From positions 510,501-574,500 of the forward strand of contig JAFMOC010000387.1 in assembly GCA_019802505.1 (NCBI GenBank): a stretch of DNA of 64,000 bases, read 5' to 3'. A model generated the notes under the pieces. It had not been told where the DNA came from. It saw only the letters and a program-made list of their open reading frames with translations, and searched no databases. Source of the DNA: Corydoras sp. C115 (Eukaryota > Chordata > Actinopteri > Siluriformes > Callichthyidae). Each line of letters begins with the position of its first letter. Position 1 is the stretch's first letter. The position numbers were made by a program, and so were the translations under genes. Positions 10,559-22,750 of this stretch are shown here, piece after piece.

Positions 10559-10747
10559 TTAATATTGCACATGTGTGTGTGCTCCTGTTGTGTCATAGAG
10601 TGGGTGGAAGGCATTGTCTGCAATGGCCTTCAGTATAGACAGCATCTTCCTTTCTGATATTGCCATCGGCAAGTCCAGCTCCACAAACAGATCACCGGCC
10701 TTGCGGCACAGGTTGTTCAGTCTGTTGGCATCTGCCACCATCAGCAT
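10559..10747 (-). pseudogene. LINE C-terminal tail fragment
   Basis: The minus-strand frame reads DANRLNNLCRKAGDLF and then an RKMLSILKAI...HPLYDT pattern, as at the C-terminus of fish non-LTR reverse transcriptases of the CR1/L2/Rex group (exact clade not settled). It is the 3' part of the LINE whose RT lies at 11681-12112; the MITE at 10757-11680 sits between them. Confidence 0.55.
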
Positions 10748-10756
10748 GCATCAGCA

Positions 10757-11680
10757 AATTTTTTTTTTTTTTTTTTGGTGCCCCCTCCCGAGTTTACTGC
10801 ATATCGCATTACGGATCCGCCCGGCCACCGTACGGCAAGCTTGTTAACCAGCTCCTATTGTAGTTTGCTAGCATGATAGTTCATGCTAGCAGGAAGCATG
10901 GAGCAGGGGGAGAGCGCGATTCAACCCCCCCGTCGGCGGAAAAAGCCGGTGTTTCGCTTTTAAAGTCAGGAAGAAAGCGAGAGAGAGAGAGCTCGACATG
11001 AGCACAACTGTTTACAACGAGTGTAAAATGAAATCGAGGTTTGGAAACATGATGAATGCAAGAGCCCATTTGGCACGACGTCACCCTGAGATAAAAAAGT
11101 TGAAAAGATGAAAAATATATTTCATATTTAAAGTTAAGTTTTAAAAATGTAGCGAATGTTGATGCAATGTAGTTAAAAAAGACTGAATAATATCCATACT
11201 GGATTTTATTTTTTAATGTTAAGTTTTAAAGATTTGCAAAGTCTGAATGCACTCTAACTGTAGATATTTTAGTTTCAATTAAAGGTTAATGCACTATGGT
11301 AAACTTTGGTATTAATATATTTTTGTTTATTTGTTCATTGATGGATGTTTTTTATGTAAGAAAAAGCCAGGCGGCTAAGCGAACCTAATACTGCTCATTT
11401 TAATTTAGCGCAATCCTATTTTTGTATAAATATAAAATGATGCAAAAAGATTTGATACAGGAAGGAACCTGAAAGTATTGTTTTAAATAAATGTTCTATT
11501 TGTTTACATTGTCGTTTCATCTGGTCAATCACATCATTTAATCAAAATTTAAAGATCATTTCAACTGAAAAATCGTTTCTGAATCGAAAATCGTTTTTGA
11601 ATTGAAAATCGATTCTGAATCGAATTGTGACCTCAAAAATTGGAATCGAATCGCCAGACACTGAGAGATTCGCACCCCTA
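10757..11680 (-). mobile_element. hAT-like MITE, copy 1 (one end lost)
   Basis: The right end reads ...GATTCGCACCCCTA, the inverse of the TAGGGGTGC start of the element at 21678. The interior is collinear with that element in reverse orientation (for example the CGATTC-rich end, the CTTCCTGTATC region, and the GGAAGCATGGAGCAGGGGGA block). At the other end the TIR is missing and a run of T (10759-10776) lies at the junction. It has no coding capacity. Confidence 0.75.
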
Positions 11681-12112
11681 GTCCACACTGACCCCATTGA
11701 TGGACACAGGGGTCACCGGTGCCTTGTTCCTTTTCAGGTCCATGATCAGCTCCTTAGTCTTTGTCACATAGAGTTGTAAAAGTTTAACCTCACACCATGT
11801 GGCAAAGTTCTTCACTACAGCCCTGTACTCGTCCTCATCACCTTTGCTGATCCATCCAACTACCACATTGGGTCATCAGAAAACTTCTGAAAGTGGCAGG
11901 TCCCAGCTAAAGAGCTAAAAGTAGCTAAGTACCTGATGTTGCTGACCACTCTGTCTGACACACCGTGCTACAGGCACATGTACACATGTAAAGGTCTGCC
12001 GTTCAAGTAGTCTGTAATCAAGGACACGAGGGGGATGTCCACTTGCATCTCACCCAGAAGAGCAGGCCGGATGGTGTTAAATGCACTGGATAAGTAAAAA
12101 AATTATAACCCT
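11681..12112 (-). pseudogene. LINE reverse transcriptase fragment
   Basis: The reverse complement encodes SSAFNTIRPALLGEMQVDIP followed by a D-Y-L-N-G-R-P block, then (after small deletions) GWISKGDEDEYRAVVKNFA and VTKTKELIMDLKR, which are RT palm and thumb blocks of a fish LINE. The FADD catalytic block is missing. It is interrupted by the hAT-like MITE directly on its 3' side. Confidence 0.65.
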
Positions 12113-12810
12113 TACTGGCTGGTTTAGCATGTAGTTGATGGTGTTATTACTACAATTTGTACTGACTATATCACACAGAAACAAAACTGATTACGGTTTA
12201 TATTTAGTGCCTGTCACAACCACAGTAAATGACTTATTTAAGGGACACACGGCACAAGTGCCAATCATAAACATAATGCCAAGAGCAGTTTAATTGAACC
12301 AATTTGAACAGAGAGTGCTTTAATTTTACCACTTTGCATCAAAAGTGGTTTGACTGAAACAGTTTTGTTTAAGCACTTCAAATAAAATTTAAATTAGCCA
12401 GCACTAAAAATGTTTTTTAAAAATTGCCGAAAGTGATTTAATGTAATTATTTTTTTGTAAAGAGCTTTAATAAAACAACATTTCAAGCATGCTTTATCGA
12501 ACCAGATGTGCCACAAGCTATTGAATTGAACAAGTTAGCATAAATTAAATAGTTTGTGCAAAATGGACTTTTAACAACCCCAGTTTAGGTGTGTTTGTCA
12601 AACGAGGTTATGTTATATTTTATTTTAATGTTATCTACATATAGATATAGGTCCTTTACCATAGCCCTGTACTCATCCTTAATTGTATTCAAATAAATAA
12701 ATCCCAGGCAAACCATTTTTAACAAAGTACAAGAAACTATTTTTTAAACTTCCCTACATACAGATAATTATCCTTATGAATAAATTGTTTTTCTAACTTA
12801 GTTGTACATT
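12113..12810. other. AT-rich stretch with no recognisable gene
   Basis: No ORF or repeat that I can assign. Several AGTGxTTTAATT-like motifs around 12290-12500 suggest an old decayed repeat. Confidence 0.4.
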
Positions 12811-13167
12811 TTAACCCTTTAATGTCCTCACCAAGAAAAAAGCAAAGGAAAAATTATTTATTTATTTTTTTTATATGTTTGGGGCATTAATAAAAACAAT
12901 TGGTGTTTTTTTTTTTTTTAAATAGACCCCCCAGTTTTCAAAATACACACCTCTACCAAACGGTTGAGATGGCAGTCTATGGTAAAACTAGGAACAAGAA
13001 CCAGAAATACAAAAAAAAACTTAAACAAAGTGCAATAACATGTTAACTCTTAGTTTTTTTGACTTTTTAGAGAAGTGGGATGTCTCCAAGGTTGTCATAT
13101 ATTATCTGGTTGTGAGAGCTTTGGGATTTAATGTTCCTTCTGAGACATATTTGTAGTAAAATCAGAA

Positions 13168-13540
13168 CATCCATCCATCCATCCATTATCTTCCTCTTTA
13201 TCCTATATTAGGGTCACAGCGGGGGGGTGTTCCCCATGCCCATCCAGGGGAGAACGTTTCGGGCACTGAGCAGATACACCCAGGACAGGGGGCAATCTAT
13301 CACTGGGTACACACTCACTCACACAGACATACACACAAACACACTCTATATGGGGCAATTTGGAGAATTCAATTGACCTTGATCCATGTTTTTGGACTAT
13401 GGGAGGAAACTGCAGAACCTGGAAGAAACCCACGTGGACACAGGGACAACATGGAAACTACACCCAGATTTGGATTTGAACCAGGAATCCCTAGCGCTGA
13501 AAGGAGAACATGCTAAACCACTAAGCCACTGTGTCACCCC
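13168..13540 (-). repeat. tRNA-derived SINE with (ATGG)n tail, copy 1
   Basis: Flanked by an exact 10-bp duplication AAAATCAGAA (13158-13167 and 13541-13550). In reverse orientation it has the tRNA-like head at 13540, a conserved central block (GTGGGTTTCTTCC-type) and a GGATGGATGG tail. It is inserted inside the piggyBac relic and so is younger than that element. Confidence 0.85.
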
Positions 13541-13659
13541 AAAATCAGAAAATTTTAACAATAATTAATAATAAAACATTAACAAATAGTAACAACAACA
13601 ATAAAAAGCAATAATAAAGTGCAATAACATGCTAACTTTGTTAACTTTTGTGCCTTTTC

Positions 13660-14115
13660 TGAAATACTCTTGTGTGATGTACAACAGCACTAATGGTTTT
13701 TCAGCGTTGGATCCAGGTTATTTCTTGTGGTATGCTATGAAGCATTGCTGGTTTGCATTAAGACATTGCATTAGCTTTTCCAAATACTCTTCAATCTCTT
13801 GTGGACTAGTTTTGATTGGTTCCCTTATCTCTTGAGCAGAATACAGATTTGTTTGTTGCGCAATATGTTCAATCATATTGTCAGTGAAGAGTGTTTTGAA
13901 GTACTGGAATGGTGTCTTCACAGCATCAGGGGGCTCAAATCTTGAATCAGGAACCTGGAATGTCCCAATGTCTTCATGTTTCTAGATTTCATCCCTGCCT
14001 TTGTTTAGGCCTATGGGTGAAGTAGGGTTACTTGTGTCCTCTGGCTCCTCTAGCGAAATTGTTTTCAGGGAGTTTTTCCTCTTTCATCTTTTTCTTACGG
14101 CGTGGCGGTTTAGAA
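13660..14115 (-). pseudogene. piggyBac transposase N-terminal fragment
   Basis: The reverse complement reads TPFQYFKTLFTDNMIEHIAQ then QTNLYSAQ, the start of the piggyBac transposase core (the P-x-x-Y-F-x-x-F...Q-T-N-x-Y block), preceded in another frame by PDSRFEPPDA and a basic KPPRRKKKMK stretch. The catalytic Asp region is absent, so it cannot be active. Confidence 0.7.
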
Positions 14116-14992
14116 GATTAACTTGTTGAGACTATGTCCTCATCATCCATTGACTCAAAAGATGTTTCTCCAGAATCTACTGTTTGGATGGGCTAAAAAT
14201 ACATAGATAATCTAGATCCTCTATTTTATAATTGTCATCACTCAGATAAACATCAGACTCAACATCAGACAGAATGTGGTCTTGGACCTTTAAATATTTT
14301 TGTGTCCCTCTATTATTTGCAAAAAAATGTAATAAATAATTTAAAATTATTAATAATAATAATAAAATAAGGGATAATAAATAAGGGAGAAAATAGCATA
14401 CAATTTGTTGAAAAATGAACCACTTTCCTTGTATGTGTCAAAATTTGTGAAATAAATAGATTTAAATATATTGCATGTAATAACAATAAATGTGTTACAA
14501 AAACAAAATATGAATAATCAGAGATTTTTAATTCAAACCAAAAAGTTGGTTCTAATTACTATAGCTAAGCATACTGTATCTACTTTTACCATAAACGGCC
14601 ATCTCAACCGTTTGGTTGAGATGGTTTTTAAAAAATTATTTGACCCTTATAAAACATATTTTTGTTATAAAAAGTTAGATAATTTTGATAATTAAAGCCT
14701 CTCAAACTACACTATGCAAAGAAAATATGCTTATCTTTGAAAATTCGGCCAAAATACGTCCGAATGTGTGGCTTGTTTTGCTGGTTGCCGATTTCGTCTA
14801 TGGAGGTGAACTTAAACGTCATATTACTAAAAGACAAAGTGACCCCTAGTGAATTTTTCTTGCATAACATGTCTATACCGAATGGTAGATATGGTACAAT
14901 CAGGTTGAATTAAGTTTAACAACGTTTTCAATAAGATATAGTGACTGAAAGTGTGCTCTACCAAACGGTTGAGCAGGATGTTAAAGGGTTAT

Positions 14993-15731
14993 ATGAGGTA
15001 TTTGAAATGAATCCATTTTTCATCAAACATACCACTATGTGACAACAACAAAAGTACAATTTCATCGTAACCTTTTACAATTTTACAAACATCTCACATA
15101 TTTTCCTATTTTTATAGTCAAAGCATAGTGCTTGATATCAAAAACATTTCATAATTGCCCCTCTTACTATAGTGGTAACCATCATGTAATGCTTCCTGAA
15201 CTTGGTATTTAAAAGACAAACATATACAAGCTTTATGTTTTTACTACTGAACAATGGGTGTGGGGTGTGGCACTCTACCGGGTCGCATAGTTTCTCAGGG
15301 TGTTGTCTTAAGGCTTTCACTCCCAGGTTTGTTTCATGAATTCATATTGTCCTGCTGTCATTTGCAAGTTGCAGTTGTTTTTGTCTTACAAATCAAACCA
15401 GCTCAAGCCTACTATAGGTTTAAAATAGTTCCTAAAATATCATTATGTTTCATGACAAGTTTGTGCTTCACCAATCTATAGTATTAACGACTGACAATAA
15501 CATGATATACAAATCAGATGAACAACACAAAAAAATAGGTTGAGCAGTAAGATATAAAGAAGTTTAAATTGTAATGTGTTTTTAGTTGTCTACTTGCGAT
15601 CGAAACAGGCATGATTGATTTTAAGGACAAATTGAAAAGGGCCATAATTTGTTAACTTGACCTTAAACCATATAAACCTAATCGGCTTTTTGTTCAATTT
15701 ATTATATGAACTAAACAGGGTGATTTGCGCC
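14993..15731. other. AT-rich stretch with no recognisable gene
   Basis: No domain, tandem repeat or terminal repeat seen. Confidence 0.4.
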
Positions 15732-17537
15732 TAGTGGCGGGCTGTGCATTTTACACCTAGGCCATCAGTAATGCTTCGTCTAAATTTCTCCACCTGTAAA
15801 TGACTATTTTATGACATTAACAATACATCTTATTATGAAGATATGTAGTATAAATAGCCATTACATTGACATGGCTATTTATTTCGTTCATGAGCAATTC
15901 CCGCAACGACGGCGGTCGGTGTCTTCACGTCCCTCGTTGGAGGTACGTTAAGTTGCTTCTCATTGCCATTAAACTGCCAGTTAGCGGCTACTTGTAATGC
16001 TGGCTTCTTGCATTGTTTTAGAGAGTTTCATTTGGTGACCTGCATGTCGAAGTGGCTCCTTTGGCTTTATTTGTGCCTCGCAGTGGTTTATACAGTTTCT
16101 TGTCTTCCCGAGCTCTGGTATGTGGTGATTCGGCAACGTGTCTGTTTGGCATCGCTTGGTATGGCTTTGCGGCTAATGCTTCCTCCTTTCATGTAGGATA
16201 CATACCCGTGACTTTTGTCTCCAAGACCAACTGGTATTCAGGTTGGTGTATATAAATATCGGACTGCAGGTAAGTAGTGCCATTTTTAATATTGTTACTA
16301 TGCGTAAAGTATAATTATTAATGGGCTTAGCTTAAATAAAAATGTTGTTCGCCTGTAGGTTGCCAGGTGCTCTTATTCCTCCTCTTGGGCGTGTAACCAG
16401 TTTTGTATTGTCGGGCTTCGCTCCGGCTGCTGTTCTGCTGTGCAGTTCTACGATGGTATTTTGTTGTTCTGTTCGGTGTTTTGTACGGTGTTGTTCCGCC
16501 CTGTTGTGTTATTATAGGTTATTCTCACGTTGCTACTCATCTTGGGTTGCTGCGACACCCCACCGGGAGGGGCCACGTTCCGCCATTGTCACCGGCAGCG
16601 TGTGTGGGTTAAATGGAAACAGGGTGTGCGAGTGTGTGCAGTGGGGTAGTACAGGGGCATTACTCAATTATCATTATGTGTATGTTGTGTATATGATTTG
16701 GTTTATCTGCTTCTGTTGTGTGGAGTTTGATTTATTTATGTTTCTGGTTTGTGATTTCTTCTTGGAGTATTTTCTTTCTTTTGATTTTGATACGTGTTTT
16801 TGTGGGCTTAGCCCTTTTTCTGTGAGTATTGTAAAGGCTTATATTTTCCTTTTTCGGCAGGAGCAGGACGACCAGAAGGGGGGGCCAAGCCAATGGTGGT
16901 GGGTACCTGTGTCCGTGCGTTCACTTGTATGGCAGGTTAGTGTCACTTGGGTGTACAGTATATCACGGGTGGTCCTTTTGACCCACCCCGCAGTTATGGT
17001 CTACCCTCTGATAAGCCTCTCTTGTCTTTTGGATTTATTTTGCTAATACTTGTTTGTTATTGTTGTTATTTTGATGTGTTTTACCCCTAATCCTACCCAC
17101 TGTAGTGTGTATATGTGTTTTGCAACCATTTTAACAAACAAAGATTTTAAGAAGAATAAATGTCTATGATCGGAAACAGAACCTTGTCTCCGTCTTGACT
17201 GCACAAACTTGTGGTGAACCTAGGATATTGTGACTAATTTGGGGCGTTTGTATTAATAATTAGTATTAATACACACTCACTCTCTTTCTCCCTCGGTAGT
17301 TTATACCCCCTCAGGGGTGGCGTAGTCGATAAGGTACATTGGGGGCTATCGCGCCAACATCCGCTACATCAGCAGAAATACATATCTGGAAGCGGCAAGA
17401 ACTATGGGGGAAAAGCTATGAAAGGAAGCAGAAAGAGCATTTAGAATTATTTAATAATTGTTCATGGACTAAATATAAAGAACATCAGTTTGTAGACTTT
17501 CAGAGAAGACCTTAAAGACCCTGACGGCCCACCACTG
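15732..17537. mobile_element. hAT-like element ends around an inserted block
   Basis: TAGTGGCGGGCTGT at 15732 is an inverted match to ACGGCCCACCACTG ending at 17537. I see no target duplication, so the class is only suggested by the tips. The interior from about 15900 to 17340 has quite different base composition and looks like a later insertion. Confidence 0.45.
15900..17340 (+). mobile_element. Unclassified LTR-like block (TATA box, AATAAA, splice sites)
   Basis: A TATAAATA at about 16250 is followed within about 20 nt by CTGCAGGTAAGT, a near-perfect splice donor; an acceptor-like CTGTAGG follows at about 16356; AATAAA lies at 17155-17160. The spacing resembles the long-R LTRs at 18034 and 22840. 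A 234-codon frame at 16342-17046 is Cys/Val/Phe-rich, with no recognisable domain, and is probably not coding. I could not find the exact ends or a target duplication. Confidence 0.3.
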
Positions 17538-17934
17538 ACAGAGCCTATGATATTTAATATAATATTCTCAAATTTCCTTTTTGTTTTTTTCACTGCAACT
17601 AAAGTAGAATACTGAAGCTCTATGGTTACAAAGTAGATTACATTTTCTTGTCTAAGCTGTCTGTTGTATAGTTGGACATTTCATGTAAATTTGTTCATGT
17701 CTTGATTGCAGTAAAATTGCTGTTTTCAATTATATTGTCTCAAGAGGCCAGTAGTGCCTGTTTTATTGTTTTAGAATACACTCCCTTAGTACTCCCTCAG
17801 AAAGTATGCCCCAGAAAGAGAAAAAGATTTTGCCATTGATCGCTCATGTACTATATAACCCATAACAACATCTTATTGCGTAATGAAGAAAATATGTTGT
17901 GGAGCTGGAACAAGCTCAACTCAATGCTTTATTA
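17538..17934. other. AT-rich stretch with no recognisable gene
   Basis: Nothing assignable between the hAT-like tip and the L2-like tail. Confidence 0.4.
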
Positions 17935-19850
17935 ATAAAGGCAAGGCAAGATTTTTTACAGAGCACCTTTCATACAGAAGCAATTCAAAGTGCTTTACAA
18001 AGTAAATAAAAATATAAGGCCAATATAAGGCCATGTGAGAAATCCTGTGTCTGCGTCTGTCTCTCCGTCACGCTCTGCCACTTGCTCCCTTAGCCCCGCC
18101 TTCTAGTTCCGCTATCGCTCCGTCACCAGGTGAGGCTAATTTGTTTGATGGGTCGTTTATCTTATTTAAGCTCTGTCTTCACACGGGACGAACGCGAAGT
18201 ATTGTCCCTGCTTGCATACATAGCGAGCGATTTTTTGGCTTCTGTTCTCAATCTGTTCTCTCGACTTTGTGTCCTGTGGTGTATCTGGTCTCGGTGAGTG
18301 CGCGTCTGTTTGTGTTAGCTGTGTGTTAGCATCTGCGCTCTCACTTCTGTGTTTAGGTTAGTCTCTGTCGTTGCATGAGTGAACGTCTGTGTTTTTCTGT
18401 GATCGCTCCCTCTGTTTTGTCTAATCCTCTTTCTGGTTTCAGTGTTCATCCTGTCCCTAGAGTCTTGCGTCCCGGGAGCGATCTCTGTCCGTCCGCTCAG
18501 GTGGTTCGGCTTCGGCCGGTTGGGGCGGAGTTCGCGCTCACCCTAGCTCGCTCCGCTGGCGCGTCACCACCTGAGGGCGTCCGTGTCTCAGTGTTCACCC
18601 AACATACTAACGGTTCAGATCTGTTTACTAACACGCTCTCTCTCGGTGAACTAACATGGTTTTCTTCCCTTTGTACTAACCCTCTCGCTGTCCCCCCGTC
18701 CCTTGTTTGTTGCAGTTCCTTCCTGAGCCGCTCGTCGTCCCGTGTAGTTCACCATACCTCTCTGAACACTTTCTCCACGCTTTCTTCTTTCAGGGTTTTT
18801 GATTACACTCTCATTGACACACCTGTTCTTTCTATCATAGGGTTTGTTATTTTGTCTGCTCTAGACAACCTCACTAGTCTTTTCCGTCTTTCTTCACGCA
18901 TAGCCAGTGTAGGGTTCTCTTACTACAGCGTTAGATTTATCGTGTGCTTTGTTTTATTTGGTTATTGGTTTTGCTCGGTGTTGTGCTCTGCCCAGTCCTC
19001 CATCCAGGTTCATCACCCCGGCCTGGGTCCAGTTGACAACACTCCCCTCAACCACGCCTCCTCCTGCACTACCCTACCTCTGCCTTGCTTATTAATAAAC
19101 CTACTTTGTTCCGCATCCACTTCTCCACACCAATCCTTACAGACACTTTGTGACAGGCCAATTAAAATAAATACAATAGTGTGTAAAAGAATAATATGAA
19201 TAAAATCAAGAAATCAGAGCAATAAAATAGAAAAACATAAAAGTGTAAAATAAAAGATGATTTGAATTATATAATCAATAAAAATAAGGAGCAGTTTGTG
19301 AATAGTAATTTAAACTAAACTGCGAGCCTGCTCAAACAGGAATGTTTTTAATCTGGATTTAAAAGCATCAAAAGTTGGGAATCTTCTAATGTTCTCATTC
19401 AGTTGATTCCTTTTAAGAGTGGCATAGTGGCTAAACACTGCTTCTCCATGTTCAGTTCTCAGCTTCTGCAGGACTTATAGAACAGTTCCTCAAGTTCTGA
19501 GAGATTAGCTTGGTTCATATCTAATATATACACTGGTACTACACTATTAAGACATTTATAGACCAATATACAACTTAAAGTCTATTTTGTGAATAACTGG
19601 TATCCAATGTAAAGACTTCGGAATGGGAGTGATGGTTCTTATTTTGTTCCTGGTCAGGACACTGGCAGCTGCATTCTGATTAAGATGAAGCTGTTTAATG
19701 GTCTTTTTTGGAAGTCGAGATAAGAGACTGTTGCAGTAATCAATCTTGGTAGAGATGAAAAATAATGTAATAAAGCACAGCTGAAACAGCTGAAAAGTGC
19801 TGTACCTAGATAATGTGGTGGAAATAATATTCTCGTGAGACAATGCATAT
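17935..19850 (-). mobile_element. L2-like LINE 3' end, split by a solo LTR
   Basis: In reverse orientation the 3' tail carries GCAAGG-type short repeats and a TGTAAAGCACTTTG motif typical of L2 3' ends (17940-18028). The sequence resumes after the solo LTR at 19161. Around 19560-19760 the minus strand encodes IDYCNSLLSRLPKKTIKQLH and LHWIPVIHKIDFK, the C-terminal RT region. It is a different subfamily from the L2 copies at 4 kb and 50 kb. It is disabled by frameshifts. Confidence 0.7.
18034..19155 (+). mobile_element. Solo LTR (1122 bp) with GGCCA target duplication
   Basis: Starts TGTGAG, ends TTGTGACA, and is flanked by exact 5-bp GGCCA (18029-18033 and 19156-19160). Inside it a TATTTAAG (18163) is followed 31 nt later by GCGAAGTATT (18194-18203), the same seed as in the LTR of the intact gypsy. 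AATAAA lies near 19092. A GCCCCGCCT...CACCAGGTGAGG stretch in the first 120 bp also parallels that LTR. It is a diverged relative of the 22840 family. The 274-codon frame inside is probably chance. Confidence 0.85.
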
Positions 19851-20585
19851 TAAAAGAAGTGATATTTATTTAAGAAAGATAAAAGAAAAAGTGAAAGAAA
19901 ATGAGAGAGCGTAAGGAAAATCCTACTAGTTATCAGAGAACAAAATACTCTGATTCAAATACACAGAGAAAAAATCTGAGTCAAATACTCTGACTAGTTA
20001 TCAGATCAGCCCCATTATTTATATCATGTGTGCAGAGCATTTGCTGAAATCTTCTCTGCGACCTTCAGTAGCTTGTTTTATAAACAACAATGTCTGAATA
20101 GTGCGGACGGGACGTGGATCTCAGTTCTGTCTACGTGGTTTTATTGCAATGGTTAAACAGCAGACTGAAGTCTAGCTGGAGGATGTACACCTGCACTGAC
20201 CCAAATAAATGTCAACATGACTTTGTGTAATCATATCATCATAATACGATATCATAATAAGACATAATAACCATTTGTGTTTGCATATAACTATGAAGAA
20301 ACTTCTACAGTTAAGATGAATCACTCATACATAGTACAATCATATTTTCCTTCACAATAACTATAAAAAAACAGACCCTAGAAACAATAAAGTCTAATGA
20401 CGTTCAGAGAAGTCTAATATCTAATATGTAGTGGTAGGCTATGTCATATTTTAGGATATGCAATTGAAAAAGCTTCGTTCGCTCTGAGCTTATGCTTATG
20501 GAACTTGGTACCTCCAGGAGCAGCTGATCAGAGAGGTACGGAAGGGCAAGTACATATAAAAGCAAATAAACAAATAAAACAAATA
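19851..20585. other. AT-rich stretch with no recognisable gene
   Basis: A repeated ACTAGTTATCAGA motif occurs at 19925 and 20002; otherwise nothing was found. Confidence 0.4.
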
Positions 20586-20589
20586 AAAG

Positions 20590-20690
20590 AATCTGCCCAG
20601 CGCCCGAAACGTTCTCCCCTGGATGGGCATGGGGAACCCCACCACGACCCTAATAGAGGAAAAAAGCGGAAGATAATGAATGAATAAATA
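20590..20690 (+). repeat. 5'-truncated SINE, copy 2
   Basis: CCCAGCGCCCGAAACGTTCT through GGGCATGGGGAACCCC to GCGGAAGATAATGAATGAAT is the 3' third of the SINE seen complete at 62916-63267. Confidence 0.8.
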
Positions 20691-20699
20691 AAATAATCA

Positions 20700-21090
20700 A
20701 ATAAACTCTGAAATGCACAGGCAGCCAGTTGAGAAAGGTCAGAATCTGAGTTCTATGCTCCCTATTTTGTGATTCTGTTAAAAGTTGGGCAGCGTTCTGC
20801 AGGGAGGTGTTGGAGAACTGGCTAAATACCTAATAAAGCGCATTACCATAATCCAGCTAGGACATGATGAAAGCGTGGATTACTGTTTCAAAGTGCTTAT
20901 GTGTGAGGATTGACTTCATCCATTTCCATCAAGTGATAAAAGCTGGACTTCATTACTGCAACAATTTGGTGATCCATTTTAAATCCCAGTGTGAGAGCGA
21001 AATGTGGAGGGTCCTAAAATTGAGCCCTGAGGAACCCCCATACGACAGAAATGTATGTGAAAGAACTGCATGTAATCCAGAATCCAGTGC
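20700..21090 (-). repeat. Decayed L2-like LINE fragment
   Basis: In reverse orientation it contains the region before and around CTGGCTGCCTGTGCATTTC (the L-W-L-P-V-x-F block of L2 RT) and a CTGGATTATGGTAATGCGC motif. No frame is intact. Low certainty. Confidence 0.4.
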
Positions 21091-22564
21091 ATTGACAATG
21101 TTTATTAACGGAAAAGATCCTCCAAAGCAAAGAACAATAAAGAAAAAACTAAATATATCCAGAAGGGAGGTAATGATCAGATAAAACAAAATATTGATGG
21201 CGTAGCCTATGATTAAAACTATCACCAACGCCATTGAGGAGAAAATTATTTTAACACTTGCAATGGTGTAATCCTAAAAAGAATGAGTGCATACACAACA
21301 GGTAAGCATCATGAATCAACACAACATACAGAAGCTGAAAAGGAACTAATATAGAAAAAAAATGTGGAGCACAAATTAGAAAAAGCATGAAGGACAGGTG
21401 ATCAGAATTCCGATGATTGTGAGTGATGAGTCTGAGCCGTATAAGTACTGATTAACAGAAGGAACAGGTGTGACACCATATGAAAGGGAAGCTGAGAAGG
21501 ATTTTGAGCGAGCTAAATTAAGTACTTGGTATAAAAAAAATGATAAATGAATTTTAATAGTCATTCTATTTGAAGTTTATTACTAAATATCAAGTAACAT
21601 TTTTCAGATTCAAACTTTGTGTAATGGTTTACTTTTTGTATAGTTTGTGGTGGTATGTTGGCATTGTAGGTAATGAGTAGGGGTGCAAATCTGTGTCTGG
21701 CGATTCAATTCTATTCCGATTTTTGAGGTCACGTTTCGGTTCAAAAACGATTTTCGATTCAGAAACAATTTTTCAGTTCAAATGGTCTATAAATATTATT
21801 TAAATTATGTGATTGACAAGATGAAACAACAGTGTAAACCAATAGTAATAGTGATGTAAACAAATTTGTATAAAACAATACTTTTAAGTTCCTTCCTGTA
21901 TCTGTCACAGGCCGTGTCGCCACAGGGGGGCGACAGAGACGCACGCCGCCATCTCGCCGTGTAAGGAGTAAAACTCCAACTCCCAGGAGGCACAGCGGCA
22001 ATCAGGTCTGATGAGACCCAGCTGCCAGCGTCCTTATTTAACACGGTCTGTGGCGGTGCTTCCTCGCCACGCCATCGCCTTTTTCACGCGCAGTGTGTGG
22101 TCGTTGGAGTAATGCCCAATGTTGAATTGACAGTGGGTCCTCTTCTTACGTTATTTTCCCACTGTCCTATGATATTGGTTGCCGGGGTACGCCCTGGGGC
22201 AATATCACAATCACTTCTACCCTGTGTGTATATTACTGTGTGCCGATAACGCGTCCGGTCGAACGCCGCTCATCCGTGGAGGCGGCAGGGCGCTCGAGAG
22301 CACAGCGTTCGGGTTCAGAGTTGGGGATCGGGGAAGCCGTGTGCGTGTCACTCGGTGACGTCACACCGGCGTCATTTCGGTTCGGGGTTTTTGCGCCGCG
22401 GTCGCGGAGGCAGCGTTTTTTAGCTGCTCTTAAGTTTATTTATTTCTTTTGGTTTAGCGCGATATGCGCGCCTCGCTTTAGCGGAGGTTTTGCGTTTCGA
22501 TTCTTTTCTACCGCTCAGCTGCCATAGGGGCTAGAACGCTCCTCGCGCTGTTTTCCGGAAAGCC

Positions 22565-22640
22565 TAGGTGGCGCATCGGTTTAGTTCGGCGGCTCGAACG
22601 TCACAGCCCGCCGGTTCGAACCTTGGTCGGGACGTTTGCG
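22565..22640 (+). promoter_or_regulatory. tRNA-like Pol III A and B boxes inside LTR X
   Basis: TGGCGCATCGGT (22569-22580) fits an A box and GGTTCGAACC (22613-22622) is a perfect B box, about 33 bp apart. This is the layout of a tRNA gene or tRNA-derived SINE head. The acceptor stem is not obvious, so it is more likely a SINE head than a functional tRNA gene. Confidence 0.45.
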
Positions 22641-22673
22641 CGTTACCCCTACCGAGTGCCGATTATTATTAGG

Positions 22674-22716
22674 CATTAATATATATATATATATATTCCT
22701 AATTATATATTAATAC

Positions 22717-22750
<34 letters not shown>

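Larger units (their letters stand above)
12815..14988 (-). mobile_element. piggyBac-like DNA transposon relic
   Basis: The left end is TTAA (12811-12814) then CCCTTTAATGTCCTC; the right end is GAGGATG-type sequence AGCAGGATGTTAAAGGG followed by TTAT (14989-14992), a one-base variant of the TTAA target. The tips are inverted copies (CCCTTTAAYRTCCT). A subterminal motif CTACCAAACGGTTGAG occurs near both ends (12952 and 14959) and inverted near 14602. The interior holds a piggyBac transposase fragment and a SINE. Confidence 0.7.

Noticed and set aside
16342..17046. 234-codon plus-strand frame rich in Cys, Phe and Val
   Set aside because: No domain or biased codon pattern; it lies within an LTR-like block and starts upstream of a splice-acceptor-like site.
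18375..19199. 274-codon frame
   Set aside because: Inside a solo LTR and running past its end; no domain.
22565..22640. Functional tRNA gene
   Set aside because: A and B boxes fit, but I could not form a convincing acceptor stem and anticodon arm; SINE head preferred.
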